Positions 12,555-25,662 of a stretch of DNA of 64,000 nt are shown piece by piece. The stretch is taken from assembly GCF_032884065.1 (NCBI RefSeq), contig NC_088881.1, positions 7,031,047 to 7,095,046 of the forward strand, in the 5' to 3' direction. The notes under the pieces are model-generated. The model did no database searches, was not told the DNA's origin, and saw only the letters and a program-made list of their open reading frames with translations. This DNA is from Artemia franciscana. Its lineage: Eukaryota > Arthropoda > Branchiopoda > Anostraca > Artemiidae. The number at the start of each line of letters is the position of its first letter. Within the stretch, counting starts at the first letter, position 1. A program made the position numbers and the translations under genes.

Positions 12555-12835
12555 GCTGAAACCAGGTGCCCAACTTCTAAATAGCTTGTGATTTAATTGG
12601 AAGCTACATCATTTCCCTTTATGCCGAGTCTGCTTTTCAGCAGATGAAACAATCCAGCATGTATTATTTGATTACCAGGCTCAGAGTAAGGAGACTATTG
12701 CTCTTAAGCGTTTCTGCTCCTTGGCTAAGATTCCAAATACTTATACAGCTATCCTGGATTCTAACCTGCCATGGGAAATTGATCATAAGACATTTAAGGC
12801 AGCAATTGATATCTTAAAGAAAAAAAATATTGTTT
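12555..12835 (+). pseudogene. C-terminal end of a non-LTR retrotransposon ORF2 (family NL3)
   Basis: The + translation ends with a zinc-knuckle-like region, CRVCFSADETIQHVLFD, followed by about 50 residues and a TAA. A C-x2-C...H motif of this form at the end of ORF2 is typical of several non-LTR clades. An in-frame stop upstream and the lack of any RT domain show that it is 5' truncated and dead. A second copy at 20690-21196 (-) shares the same ending (FCSLAKIPNTYTAILDSNLP against the same block there), which supports common descent. Confidence 0.7.
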
Positions 12836-13150
12836 AATAATGATTCAAGCTTGAAGAATTCAATTTATCTATAGTTTTGATTGTTCAGAAGAGATCAGGA
12901 ATGAGTAGGGAGAGCCGTATTGGTACTGGCTGGCCTAGTGGCCTTAAACTTCTGGGGACAGGTAGCTCAGGTACTTGCACTTCCCATAATCAATAACAGT
13001 GTATTATTGTTCATAATTGCATATATTCATTGTTTGCAGACTGGAGGATAATAACGCTTCCAGTGGCTAGTTTTTCTGAAAAAGAAGTCAAAGAGGTATA
13101 AGGACCTGTTGTTAGTCCATATACCTCTCTACAATTTTTGGAACTAGAAC
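12836..13150 (+). mobile_element. 3' UTR of the NL3 retrotransposon copy
   Basis: It follows the ORF2 stop and aligns with the reverse complement of 20690-21030 through CAGGTAGCTCAGGTACTTGC and on to CTACAATTTTTGGAACT. There is no clear poly-A tail or target duplication. Confidence 0.6.
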
Positions 13151-14138
13151 TGGATGTGTTTCGGGTATGTAAATGAACAAAGTCTGAATCATAGAAGAGC
13201 GTTCAAAGCTCAACTGTCTTTCAACCAGTGTTTCCTCTTCATATTTTTTAAATCCCTAAGAGGCTGGAGGGAAATCCCTAGAAATCCCCACTTTCAATAC
13301 CAAAATCTCTGTAGGTTTCCCCATTTTCTGACTACTTTCCAAATTACTGGTAAAGCCTTCCTATGCTGGCTTTTAATAATATTTGTTCAAGATGACTTAT
13401 TTTGCCACTCAATACCTTTACTTGTACCAAATATCTTCTTTTGATGTTTAAAACAATGCTTTGCAATTATCAACTAGTTAAGTTCCATTTTGATTTACAG
13501 ATTCCAGTGCCAGATTTCGAATTCTGGACCATTTAAAGATATTTTTTTCTTTGCAATAATCTTTTCCTTCCTATTACTGTTTTTGCAACACCTCTGTATT
13601 ATTTGAATTGGTACAATGTTTGGCATTAATATTATCCAACTGGTTACTTTTTCAAGCATTATATTGTTTTGACTTGTTTTAATATTTTGTTGTGCATATG
13701 TTAATATAAATATTAAAAAAAAAACTATCTGTCGACAAATCTATCAAAATATAGATAAAAATATGAATTTTAAGGATAGAAAGTTGCGCAATATGTACTT
13801 TGAGTAATACATCAAAAGTAAAAAACATATCAAAAAGAATAATGTTCACATTCATGTAATAAGGTGCAAAAAGGCGCATTCGGTGTGGGAAGACGAGTGA
13901 GAGAAATGCATTTCAATTCTGTTACGCATGACCAATCAGTGCTTAATTGGTTATGTCAGTACGTCAGTGGATATGGTGGTCAAAATAAATATTTGTTTTA
14001 AATGGTTATTTGAGAAAATTGGGGTTATATTGCTACACTGCTTATCATCCTAATGTGAACAATCTATTAGTTACCTCAGTATCCGGTTATATTGATAAAA
14101 AAAAACAATATTAAAGAAAAGTCTATTTTTAGTCAAAA
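13151..14138. other. AT-rich stretch, no confident gene
   Basis: It contains a short element (about 13235-13300, with AAATCCCTAGAAATCCCC) that is repeated in inverted orientation at 15115-15285. No coding signal was seen. Confidence 0.4.
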
Positions 14139-14690
14139 TCAGATTTAATACGCTCATCCTTTTTCTTCCAGTAGTAGGTGAAGCCTTGACTGTTTTCAAG
14201 TGTAACAGTAGATGCTCGTCCTAGCCAAAGCACGGAATACTTTCTTGGGCCCACTTTATACCATATTGTGTTTTCAGAAATCCACGTGGCATTTCCGTTT
14301 TAAGCTTATTCCGTTTGTCCGTCTCTAAAATTTTTAGTGCACTTGAAAACATTTCGACGGTTACGTTTCAGAAAGGAAGTGAAAGCATAAATATAACTGC
14401 CAATTTTGGATTTGCGTATGCCTCGGTTCTGGAAGTTTTCTTCCAATAAACCCAACGCTATTAGGTAACAACATCCATATTTGAATATTTTCAACATTGA
14501 TGAAACTTTGCTTCCTACACTCCTGTTCAATTTTGTTTTTATACAATGATTCTTTCCAGTACTTTCGATCAAAGGGTTGGAGTGACCCAAGCCGTAGTCA
14601 CTGATGTGATACGGTTGAACCATTTCTGAATATTTGTAAATATCATCATCGAAACGAGGACGATTTTCAATCTGCTGCACTGTTTCTCAG
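14139..14690 (-). pseudogene. Multi-frameshift pseudogene, family not recognised
   Basis: Protein-like - strand sequence passes through all three frames. From about 14680 one frame reads RPRFDDDIYKYSEMVQPYH. A second, about 14546-14361, includes IWMLLPNSVGFIGRKLPEPR. A third, about 14285-14141, includes TIWYKVGPRKYSVLWLGRAS and ends KSDFD followed by a stop. Each piece has a globular, aromatic-rich composition unlike the AT-rich surroundings. Together they suggest a short (about 180-residue) intronless gene broken by indels, either a processed pseudogene or a transposon-carried gene. I do not recognise the family. Confidence 0.45.
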
Positions 14691-16124
14691 TAAAAATATT
14701 GTGCAGCTCTGACGATTTTCGGAAAGGTAACACTTAGGTCATTCAATTAAGTTAGAATGCGTTCATTGACTTCACATGGTCCTTAATCAAATCTTGGTTT
14801 AATATGGCAGTACCTTTGCAGCTTGACTGCAGGGGTCCCTTACCTAAACCTTTACCAGGTATTCTTCAAATGATTAGCAGTGTTAAAAGAATTTCGGACC
14901 CCTCTTTTCTTGACTACTATGTCAATTTAGTTACTGTTGTTGTCGTCTCCTAGAATTCTCTATCCAGCATTGGGCAAGCATTCAATCAAAATGCGCCTTC
15001 GAATTGACGGTGCAAAATATCCTTAACTCTTTTTATGGCGTCCAGACTATCATATTTTTGGATAAATGGGACGGAAAACTATTTCCGTCCCATTCTCTTT
15101 TTTTGGTTTGGAAGAGGATTTTCTATTCCCGAAATTCTAGAAATCCCTTAAAAAACCAGTAGACTTGTAAAATCCCAAAGAATCCCCAAACACCTAAAGG
15201 AAAAAGTTTGCCCCTAAAAGACTTATAAAATCCCTGTTTTAGGGGGGAAATCCCTAGAATGGAAACACTGCTTTCAACAACAAAAAATATGTTACTCTGA
15301 CGGTGCTGGAGTGTCAGACACCACAATGGCGTGTGGTATGAAATTTGCTCTTAAACATTCAAACAGACTATAAAAACTAACCTTTCATCCAGTGAATTAA
15401 TCGTTATAGAGCAGTTAACAGCTTTGCAACAGTTATTACTTTCTTATCCTCACTTAGGACATCAATGAGCCACTTAGAATTTGTTTTGGTGTTTTATCTT
15501 TTATTTTGATGTATTTGTTTTTAATTTTCTTCCCAAGATATTCAAAATCCCCAAAATTCATTCAAATCACTTGCAGTGACATTTATAACGAGGGCAGGAC
15601 AAAACGTTTTTCGAAAATATGGAAAATACCTGAGTCGTCAAATTGATTTCGCTGATCAATAACCATGGTTAGGCATTAATTTTGCTAACCAAACCATTTT
15701 TTCCACATTCAACCCGTCTTGTCTTTAAAGCAGATCTGAGATTTTAAAAAACAGCTATTGTATAAATTGATGAATATGGTGTAAAGTGCATGTGCTATTG
15801 GCGATGACAGGATGATGGCTTACCTCTTAATGCAGAAACTATACCTTACTAGGAAACTGCTATATAGTTTTTAGAAGCAAGCACGCTAAAATAGCTTTTT
15901 TTGTCCAAGCATTATTACGCAAGTCAAACTTCAGTGCAAAAAGTAAGAGAAAGTCAAAAATTTGACTACATATCCATTCACTCGGAAAAACATACTGTAA
16001 GATGAAGGCAAAGGAAAAAGTATAAAAATATTTCCAACAGTGCCTTAATTTTCAAAAATGCTATATTATTCACACTTAAAAGTAAATTTTCAGCTCAAGT
16101 CATTTGGAAGGCAATTGCATTATG
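14691..16124. other. AT-rich stretch with a hairpin and a short repeat, no gene
   Basis: GGGACGGAAAACTATTTCCGTCCC forms a hairpin near 15069-15092. The segment 15115-15285 is rich in AAATCCC motifs and matches 13235-13300 in inverted orientation. No exon was recognised. Confidence 0.4.
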
Positions 16125-18266
16125 AACAAGAGCTAAGAGCTCATATGGCACTTGTGACGAGGTCGGAAGAGGTAAGAGCCAAGAGCTCATATGGTATGAG
16201 CTGTAACAAAATTCTAAGAATCAATAGATTGATTTAAAAAGAAAATCAGAAGCTTGATGCCGGTCGGGATTTAAAATAAGAGCTCTGAGTCACGATGTCC
16301 TTCTAAATATTAAAATTCATTAAGATCTGATCACCCACTTGTAAGTTATAAATACCTCATTTTTTCTAATTTTTCCTCTCCCTTTAGCCCCCCAGATGGT
16401 CGAATCTGGGAAAACGACTTTATCAGGTCAATCTGTACAGCTGCCTGACATGCCTACCAATTTTCATCATCCTAGCACGTCCAGAAGCACCAAACTCGCC
16501 AAAGCACTGAACACTGCCCCCCAAATCCCCCAAAGACAGCGAATCCAGTACGGCTACGTCAATCATGTATCTAGGACATTTGCTTATTCTATCCACCAAG
16601 CTTCATCTCGATTTCTCCACTCTAAGTGTTTTCCAAGATTTCCGATTTCCCCCCCTCCAACTCCCCCCAATGTCAACAGATCTGGTCGGGATTTGAATTA
16701 AGAGCTCTGAGACATGAATTTCTTATAAATATCAAATTTCATTAAGATCCGGTTACCCGTTCTTAAGTTAAAAATACCTCAGTTTTCTAATTTTTCCAAA
16801 GTAACACCCCCCAGCTCCTCCAAAGAGAACGTATCCGTTCCAATTATGTCAATGATGGATCTAAAACTTTTGATTATTCTTCCCATCAAGTTTCACCCCG
16901 ATCTCTCCACTCTAAGCGTTTTCCAAGATTTCTTTTTCCCTCCTCTAACCCCCTATGTCCCCGGATCCAAGTCGAATCGAAAATGGAGCATCTGAGACAT
17001 AAGATCCTTCTATATATTAAGTTTCATTAAGATCCGATCACCTATTCGTAAGATAAAAATACCCCAATTTTCAAGTTTTCCAAGAATTCCGGTTTCCCCC
17101 TCCAACTCCCCCCAATGTCACAGGATATGGTCGGAATTTAAAATAAAAGCTTTAAAGCACAAGATCCTTCTAAATATAAATTTCATTAAGATTTGATCAC
17201 CCGTTCGTAAGTTACAAATACCTCATTTTTCTGAATTACCCCCCCCCCCCCCCCAACTATACCAAAGAGAGCGGATCCGGTCCAGCTATGTCAGCCACGT
17301 ATCTTAGACTTGATTTTATTCTTCCCATCCGTCCCCTCCCCCAACTGTCCCCCAAATGACGCTGGATGCGGCTGAGATTTAAAATAAGAGATTTGAACTA
17401 CGAGGTTCTTCTAAATATGAGCTTTCATGAAGATCCGATCACTCTTTCGTAAGTTAAAAATACGTCATTTTTTCTAATTTTTCAGAATTTACCCTCCTCC
17501 CCCAAATTCCCCCAAATGGAGTGGCTCCGTTCTAATTATGTCAATCACGTATCCAAGACTTCTTCTTATTTTTCACACCAAGTTTCATCCCGATCCCTCC
17601 ACTCTAAGTGTTTTCCATGATTTTAGGTTCCCCCCAAACTCCCCCAATGAGCTTTGAGACACAATATCCTGCTAAATATCAAATTTCATTGAGATCCGAT
17701 CACCCGTTCTTAAGTTAAAAATACCTTATTTTGTCTAATTTTTCAGAGTTAACCCTCCCACCCCAACTACCCCAAAGAGAGCTGATCTGTTCTGGCTATG
17801 TCAATCATGTATCTAGGACTTGTGCATATTTTTCCCACCAGATTTCATGCCGATCCCTCCACTCTAAGTGCTTTCCAAGATTTTAGGTTTCCCACTCCCA
17901 ACTCCCTCCAATTTCACCGGATCTGGTCGTGATTTAAAATAAGAGCTCTGAGACATGATATCCTTCCAAACATCACATTTGACTAAAATCTGATCAACCA
18001 TTCGTAAGTTAAAAATACTTCATTTTTTCTATTTTTTTACAAATTAACCAGCCCCCCACTCCCCCCAGATAGTCAAACAGAGAAAACGACTATTCTAATT
18101 TAATCTGGTCTGGAACCTGATACGCCTGCCGAATTTCATTGTCCTAGCTTACCTGGAAGTGCCTAAAGTAGCAAAACCGGGACCGACAGACCGACAGACC
18201 GACAGACAGACCGACAGAATTTGCGATTGCTATATGTCACTTGGTTAATACCAAGTGCCATAAAAA
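16125..18266 (+). mobile_element. DH family copy B, apparently complete
   Basis: The 5' end is AACAAGAGCTAAGAGCTC followed by ATATGGCACTTGTGAC, and this end module is partly duplicated at 16183-16200. Next come about six ~300-bp tandem units like copy A, a GACC/GACA microsatellite (about 18178-18220), and the 3' hairpin CACTTGGT-TAAT-ACCAAGTG followed by CCATAAAAA. The end motif ATGGCACTTG at the 5' side is the reverse complement of CAAGTGCCAT at the 3' side. There is no ORF. This is the best copy for defining the family. Confidence 0.65.
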
Positions 18267-18639
18267 GCATTAATTAACAATAAACTGCATTTGTTATATT
18301 CAAAATCCATTCGGTAGTACATTATATGACTTTATCCTCAAGAGCGATGTCAAATGGGAAGGAAGACCATCTCATATAAATGATAATTTAGGTTAGTTAA
18401 ACTTTGATAGAAATCGTCTACTTTGTTTGAAAACACATGTTCTGTTCTTTTTATTAAGCTCCTGTTATGTTTTAGATTTTAGGTGAAGTTGGCCAATTAC
18501 CGTGTCAGTGGCAAAGGCTTATTTATCACTAAAATATACTCTCCTATAAATAGCCCTATAATCTCCTGTAAAATATACTGGCTCTATATAATAAAGCCAC
18601 TACCAATTTGACTAATTTGTCTTTCGTGCATTATTAAAT

Positions 18640-20450
18640 GAAATATAAACATTTATTAAACTGAAAGTGAGGAGCAACATAAAAAACATAGAATGAATAT
18701 AAAGTGCTCTGTATATGGGAAAGCTACCCCCTCTTAAATACCTTGGTCTTCGAACTAAAGTTTTTTGTACTTTTGTACTTCGAAAAAGACTTTTATTCTA
18801 ATTAGACGTTTTTTTTTTGTTTCAGGAGTTGCTCTTGAAGAACTTCCATAAAGATTCCAGTTTTATCGTAAAGAACAATGCCTCCTCAATATAGGAGAAT
18901 AATTCTGTTTATATAGAATTATTCTGTTTATGAAATTATAATTCCTGTTTATAATTTCTGTTTATAATTTCAATAATTCTGTTTATGAAATTATAGAATA
19001 ATTTCTGTTCGTCTGGAGTTTTAATGTCACTTCTTACTTTCAGTTAAAGAACTTTTGTTTTTGGCAAATTTCAGATGTTTTCTCAAATAATGCCGGGAAA
19101 TCCACCTCCTACATCCATGGAAAATCCTTCCCCACAGAAAATTCCTCCATAGAAATTCCTCCCAAGTAAAATCCCTACACGAAAAATTCCTCCCAGACAA
19201 TTCAATCCTCACTGAAAATCCCCATCGGGAAATTTACTACAGAAAATTAGGCCTAGAAAAATTCTTCTCAGCCTTCTTTCGTTCGATAAATACTTGTTTT
19301 TTACTTAATTTCTGATCGTTTTTCAAATCATGTAGAAAATCCCATCCACAGACATTTTTAGAACCCCCCCCCCTCTAATAGGAAATTTCTTCCATAGAAA
19401 ATTCGCTCATGGAGAATTTCTTATGCGGGAAATTTTCTCCATAGAAAATTTCTACCGCGAACATCCCCCCAAGGAAAAATACCCCAGGACAATTACAGCC
19501 CCACTGAAAATTTTCCTCGGATAATTCTCCCAACAACATCTCTGTATGCAAAATGGGGTCAGCAAGGACAAAGTATGTCAAATAAAAAGAATTTTATATT
19601 GAAGTTCAAGCAAATTCCCGCGTGTAAAATTTTGCCTGAAAAGTTTCCCCTCGGAACGTCCCATCCCATGAAAAATTCACGTCACGGAAAGTCACACAGA
19701 ATATTCCTTTCCTCCTAAACAAATCTCTGTATGCTTCCCAATGACATATACTATATGTAAACAATGGGTAAAGTCCACAACGAAGAGGCTGTAGAGAGGG
19801 ATGTCGTCTCCAATGGCATAATTATTGGACCTTTCAACTATGATGAACAAAACAGCTGTCTCGATGACCGAGGGAAAAATAAGCGTGGGAGGGGGTGTAG
19901 TTGTCCTCCAGCTTGCAATAAACACACTTTCGTGATTATTCTTCTGAAAAAAAAACACAAAATTATTCAATTTTTAGATGGCCGCTTGAAACCTCTAAAC
20001 TAGGTTTCTCGGATACACTGAATCTAATGGTGTGATTTTGACTAAGACTCCTTGAGATATTGGCGATGTTAGCCTCTTATTCAAAAATCAGGCAAATTCT
20101 TCAAGGCTAGTTGGCTTTAATGGATTACATTAAACGTAAATAAGTTTAAATATTTGGAATCAGCCTTAAAACCTAATTTCTTTGGTGTATTGTGCTGTTG
20201 CATTGGTGATTTCTCTTTTCATGATAATTATCAAAATTGCATTTTTTTTTTAGTTTCGGTTGCTATTACGTTGAGTCACTCCTTGCTTACTATTTGTTAA
20301 CATCAGCTGCTTGATTCTCATCTTGTTTTGTATTATTACTCTAATTTTTATAAATCCATTGTGGATCCAGCTTCAGACATTCCTTTTTTTCATAGAACAT
20401 TTTCTTCAATGAGTTTTCCTTAATAGTATGTTTCTTTCAAAGTAAGTTAG
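18640..20450 (+). mobile_element. FB family composite foldback element, copy 2
   Basis: It has the same block order as 54925-57880, with an AAGTGAGGAGCAACAT start. Short tandem repeats of a TTCTGTTTATAATTTC type lie around 18900-18995. A block rich in TCC(C/A)AGA motifs runs from 19050 to 19700, and a TTCAACTATGATGAACAAAA block lies near 19835. It ends in a TTTCGGTTGCTATTACGTTG region. The two open frames seen here (19692-19970 and 19764-20003) overlap on opposite strands and are not protein-like. Confidence 0.5.
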
Positions 20451-20689
20451 AAATTTTTACTGTAGTAGGGATGGTTTTTCCCCTTAGGGTCTGCTCAGAA
20501 CAAATAGTTTCTACAGATAGCTGAGAAGTTCTGGCAATGAGCAAAATTATGAATTATATGGGTCGATTATGATTAAATGGGTCGATATGGGTATTTTTAG
20601 ACTCTCTTATAAAATTTTTCCGACCCCAGGGTGCTCAAATTAAAATTGATTTTTCTTTCTTTTTCCGTTAGTTTGGCTGCACGAAAGGA

Positions 20690-21196
20690 TTTTGTAATTT
20701 GTCTCATCATCAGAGACCTTCTTCCAGTTCCAAAAATTGTAGGGAGGTATATGGACTAATAACAAGTCCTTTCACCTCTTTGACTTCTTCTTCAGAAAAA
20801 CTAGCTACTGGAAGCGCTATTCTCCTCCAGTCTGCGAACAATGGATATATACGATTATGAACAATAATACACTGTTATTGATTGTGGGAAGTGCGAGTAC
20901 CTGAGCTACCTGTCCCCAGCAGTTTAAGGCACTAGGCCGGCTGGTACCAATACGGCTCTTCCTACTCATTCCCGCTCTCTTCTGCACAATCAAAAACTAT
21001 AAATAAATCGCGTCCTATTAAAAATTGACTTCTTCAAGCTTTAATCCTTATTAAACAATATTTCTCTTCTTTAAGGTATCAATTGCTGCCTTAAATATCT
21101 TACGATCAATTTCCCATGGCAGGTTAGAGTCCAGGATAGCTGTACAAGTATTTGGAATCTTAGCCAAGGAGCAGAAACGCTTCTGGCGAACCGGAT
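20690..21196 (-). mobile_element. Non-LTR family NL3, 5'-truncated copy
   Basis: The - strand begins at about 21196 inside ORF2 (…KRFCSLAKIPNT…), reaches its stop near 21050 and continues through a 3' UTR closely matching 12836-13150. The 5' truncation is typical of LINE insertions. Confidence 0.65.
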
Positions 21197-21323
21197 CAAA
21201 CATTTATAATTTGAATTATAATTTTGCCATATTACTGATAATCCAAGTCACGAAAAACACCATCCCAATGGCAATTATGGCAGTAAGCTCATGATTTTGA
21301 CACCATAACTTAAAAAAATAGAT

Positions 21324-21610
21324 TTGCTGGAAATCTCTGGGATTCCAATTCAACAGTCGAGTTTTACAGTTCCGTTTCATCAGCTTGTTTGTCCCACCGA
21401 TTATTCTGATCCTAAAACGGACGAACATTTGCTAGATATTTTCCAGAGAAATTGTCTACGGATTGTTTTGGGCACCCAGCTGACTAACCAAATTTCAAAC
21501 AGTTGTACGAACAGTTTGGTTCAATCCCGCTTTCTTGGGCTACAGAAAGAAAAGGGTGAGATGGCTAGGGTATATTCTGAAGACACAATAACCGGACACA
21601 AAAAAAGAAA
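21324..21610 (+). pseudogene. C-terminal RT-ORF fragment of a second non-LTR family (NL2)
   Basis: DEHLLDIFQRNCLRIVLGTQ resembles the conserved 'FQRRCLRRILGI' block that follows the RT domain in a common animal non-LTR group. The next expected block (LYEQ..PLS) is present only after a frame change, so the fragment is broken. Other NL2 fragments lie at 38266-38700, 40560-40730, 48735-48975, 52430-53540 and 53640-54330. Confidence 0.65.
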
Positions 21611-22545
21611 TTAGATCCTTGACTAATCCAACTATTCTTAAAGGGACATGCGCTTGTCTTGGCGCGAGCCGCGGGAATTTATCTTTACTGTAGTGCCGAA
21701 ACTTATAGTGAAACATGCAAATTTGGACAATTTTAGCACTTTAAGAGTGCACTTTTTTTTTACTGTGTTGACATTCTTGGTTTTGAAAGGCTCTACATAT
21801 TTTGACGTGTTTTTCAAAGGGTCTGGGATATTTTCTTCAAGTACTTAGTCCAGGTACTTAGAATTAGTTGATAATTAGGATAAGACTAGTTCGGATTAGC
21901 TTACAACATTTTTGGAAAACTTCAGGTTTTTCAACACATGAATTGAGACAAAAGTTACCTCCACAGTTCAGTCTTATCATAGCCTACAATACAATTTTAA
22001 TAGGCTTTAGATCTAGTCTAATATTATTCTTAAATTCAATATTGTGTTTTACAATATCCTACTTCTCTTAGACTTATTTCTGTCCAAGATTGACTGTGTC
22101 TGTGAATAGGATGTTGTGCTCTATTTTCTTAGACAAGAGTTTGTGTCTAAGATTATAGAATAGGCTAGGCTATTTTTTGAGATAGACTAAGGTTAAGCTT
22201 TATATTTATTGCCTTTGTTAGGCTCTATTGCTGTCTATTAGTATAGTTTGTTGCTGTAGGCTAGGCTATATGATCAAAATATTCAGGCTAATTGCATACT
22301 TATTAAGAAGTGTTTGAAGTATTCAGTGGTTAAATCATCCATTTTTTGTGTAGGCTAGTATGACTGAGATTTTACAGGGACTTAACTGCTAAAGAGGTGA
22401 TTAGCTTTCTGATTAAGCTAGTAGGTATCTTTCAATAGAAAAGCCCTCAAAAAATTTGTAAAATTTCTTGTCAAATTAATTACTAGAAAGAATCTTAAAA
22501 TATATAATGGGGAGTAGGATTAAGATGCAGCTGTCTTGGTTATGA
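21611..22545. other. AT-rich stretch, no gene seen
   Basis: Many TAGGCT words but no ordered repeat, exon or RNA gene recognisable. Confidence 0.4.
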
Positions 22546-22723
22546 TTGCTGTATCATACTGGAAATAAAGGATTCAGTGCCACAAATCTAAATGAAAAAA
22601 CATAATGTAATTTGAAATATAAAGTTAGAGGTAGTTTTCCCAAATATAATGAAAATTTGCACTTCAGAGCAATAAAGTCCAATGGATCTGTTTTGCTCTG
22701 TGAGTGATGATGACTGACATCTG

Positions 22724-25330
22724 TTACTGATCTGGATCTTGCCAGCAGTATTTCCAGTTCCTGCATGACCACTCGCTATCCAGTGACTTCTTGAAAGCTA
22801 TAGGTGAGGTTGCTGACACTGTAGACTCAGAGAGGGAATTCCAGTTGCTGACAATTCTTTTGGAGAAGAAGTTTTTATGCATTCTAGTGTTCACATGACA
22901 TTTAGGAAGTTTCTTTGAATGGCCTCTTGTATGGGATTGGTAGGACATATTCAGGTTGAGGAGACTAGATGTGTCATTAGAGAGTTTATGGGTAAGCAGC
23001 ATGTCACCTCGTCTGTGGTGGTACACCAGAGTGGATAATTTGAGTTTTTTTAGTCTTTCATTGTAGGGGAGGTCTTTCAGCCCATTTATAACCTTGATGG
23101 CACGCCTCTGCATGCCCTCAAGAAGTCCTGTGTTGCCTTTATATTGGGGAGTGGCTATGCAGTTTCCAAAGTCAAGGTTTGTCTAATGATGACCTTATAA
23201 AATTTAAGAAAGACTTTGGGTGATCTGCTTGTAATTGATCTCTTGAGTAGGCCAAGCCCTGCATTAGATTTAGAAACCACATTCCTTATTTGGGGGTGGA
23301 ACTTGAGCTGATTATCAACAAGTACACCTAAGTCCCTTTCTTCATTGTGGGTTTGAAGATCAATCCTTGTTCACTTCTCAGGATCCCACATTGAGTACAC
23401 TGCGTTTTCATTCTTTGGTCCAAAGTGCAAGATGCAGCATTTGCTGATGTTGAATGACAGTAGCCACTCTTCAGCCCACTCATTGATATGGTCAAGATTG
23501 GCTTGGAGGCTTGCGCTGTGTGCTGAACCAAAAAGCTTAGAATCATTGGCAAATAGTGTGATATTATTGCTGACCCTGGTAACTAAATCATTGATGTAAA
23601 TCAAGAAGAGGGTTGGACCAAGGACTGTACCTTGTGGAACACCACTGATGATATTACAAGGTTTGGAGTATATCTTCTGACCACCTGATCCAAACAGTCT
23701 GACCCTTTGTGTGCGTTTAGTGAGAAAACACATAAGCCAATCAACTGTTATCTGATTCAGGCCTGCAGAGAGAAGCTTTATGCAAAGCCTTCTGTGGGGG
23801 ACCTTGTCAAATGCTTTGGCTAAATCAAGGAGAATCAGGTCAGCAGGTATACCAGCGTCAAAGAGCTTGGTAATGATATTATAACTTTCAAGTAGATTGG
23901 TTTCCACCAACTTATTGCGACGGAATCCATGTTGGTTATTAGAAAGTATCATGTGGGTTGTAAGATGGTCATGGATCACACCATTCATGATTCTCTCAAG
24001 AAGCTTAGCAACAACAGTTGTTAGGCTGATTGGTCTGTAATTCTCCGCTCTTGATTTCTCCTCTTTCTTGAAAATGAGGGCCACATATGCCTCTTTCCAA
24101 TCAGATGAAATAGTGCCAGAATTGAGCAAAGATTGGAAGATGTTTGTAAGGGGTGCAGTGATGATGCATGCAACTTCTTTCAGTAACCTTGGATGGATGT
24201 TGTCTGGTCCAGCAGATTTGTTGGCATCAAGGTTTGAAAGTTGCTTTAGTATGGCAGCTTCATCTATGATTATTTTTTTCATTTGACTAGTGGTGTTGGA
24301 TAAAGGCACTGATGGTAGTTGGGCATCTGATTCAGATGTAAAGATAGAGGCAAACTGTTGGTTGAGCAGCTCTGCAATTTCTCTTTGATTGGTTGCTTCA
24401 CTATTGTCTTCCCTCATCAGACGTTTGATGTTGAGGCAGTTATGGTCTTTGCTTGAGACATAGTTCCAGAATTTCTTGGGGTTGTTTTTGCAGTCATCTT
24501 CAAGTTTGGACTCAAATTTCAGGTGCAATTGCTTTGTTAGTTGGCGCAGTTTGTTACGTGCAGTAGCAAACTTAGCATAGTTGGCTTTGTCCTCCTTCTT
24601 TTTATACTTCTTCCAGTAGTGGGATTTTTGGTTCCTCTCTTTCCTGATTTCCCTGGTCATGTATGGTAGGGTTTTAGGTTTGGGGACCATCTTAACCAAT
24701 GTGTGCTGTTTCTCTGCATTGAGAAGAAGGGTTTTGAAGATGCTCCATTTGTCTTCCACAGGTCCTTTGAGGATATTGTCCCAATTAACATTAGATAAAT
24801 CAGCTCTAATGGATCTGTAGTCAACAAATGCTTTCTTAATGATTCTGTTGGTTATTTTCTTGATCAATGTCTGGATTTCTAGCAGTAGGTTGAATGAATG
24901 AATAGCAGTAGGTTGAATGCATTGAATGAATGGGGATAACTCCTCTTGCAGGCAATTCGATGGTGACATTGTATATGGGAATCCATCACTCCAGGCTATA
25001 TCAGGGAAGTTAAAGTCTCCAGTCAGTGATGAGGGGCTTCTGTAGATGCATCCCACCCTGATCAGAACATTGTGCAAGTTCTCAGCTTCACAAAGATCAA
25101 ACCATACTGTTTCAAGGTTTTTAAATTGAAGTGATAATTGCATAGGTTTGATGAAATACGAAGTTTTAACAAGGACTATAATACCTCTATGGCAATCAGG
25201 GCTTAAAAGATTGCATATTATCTGGTATCCTGGAATTTTAACATGTTGGTCAGTTAGTTGGTTCTGGCTATTTTTTGGACACACTTCAGTAAGGAGGATC
25301 TAATCATAATCTTTATTATAAATTGCTGAC
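22724..25330 (-). pseudogene. LINE ORF2: endonuclease-reverse transcriptase, degraded
   Basis: The N-terminus has an apurinic-type endonuclease signature (ILLTEVCPKNSQNQLT, then GCIYRSPSS and GDFNFPDIAW). The spacing between YRSPSS and GDFNF is too short, and the C-terminal part of the endonuclease is missing, so two internal deletions are likely. The RT domain is well kept: DKVPHRRL, SGVPQGTVLGPTLFLIYIND, and a catalytic box that reads FANDSKLF where FADD is expected, so the first catalytic Asp is Asn. A stop follows …MWDPEK at 23371. A shifted frame then gives EERDLGVLVDNQLKFHPQIR and, after another break near 23190, the QRRAIKVINGLKDLPYNERL block to about 22724. It encoded the enzyme for target-primed reverse transcription. 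Confidence 0.85.
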
Positions 25331-25662
25331 CTGAGTTCGTTGGTTTTGTTTGGTAGCTGGTCTATATTGGTGATGGCTATGCTGAGATCAATGGATATCT
25401 GCAATTCTTCTTCAACATCTGCTTTCAGTCACTTTTGCTTTTATCAATAGAAACTAAGCTCATCTCTTCTTCTTCAGCCTGGGAAGCGTCTGCAGTTACA
25501 AACGAGTCTGACAATTTATTACTAATAATGTCACTAAGGGTTGCTTCATCATTATTATTTTTACAAAGAATGGTATAACTATTTGCACTACATACTGATG
25601 GTGGGATGACAATTGAAATCACACCACCATTGCTTCTGGGTTTTTTGGACGATTTTGTTGCC

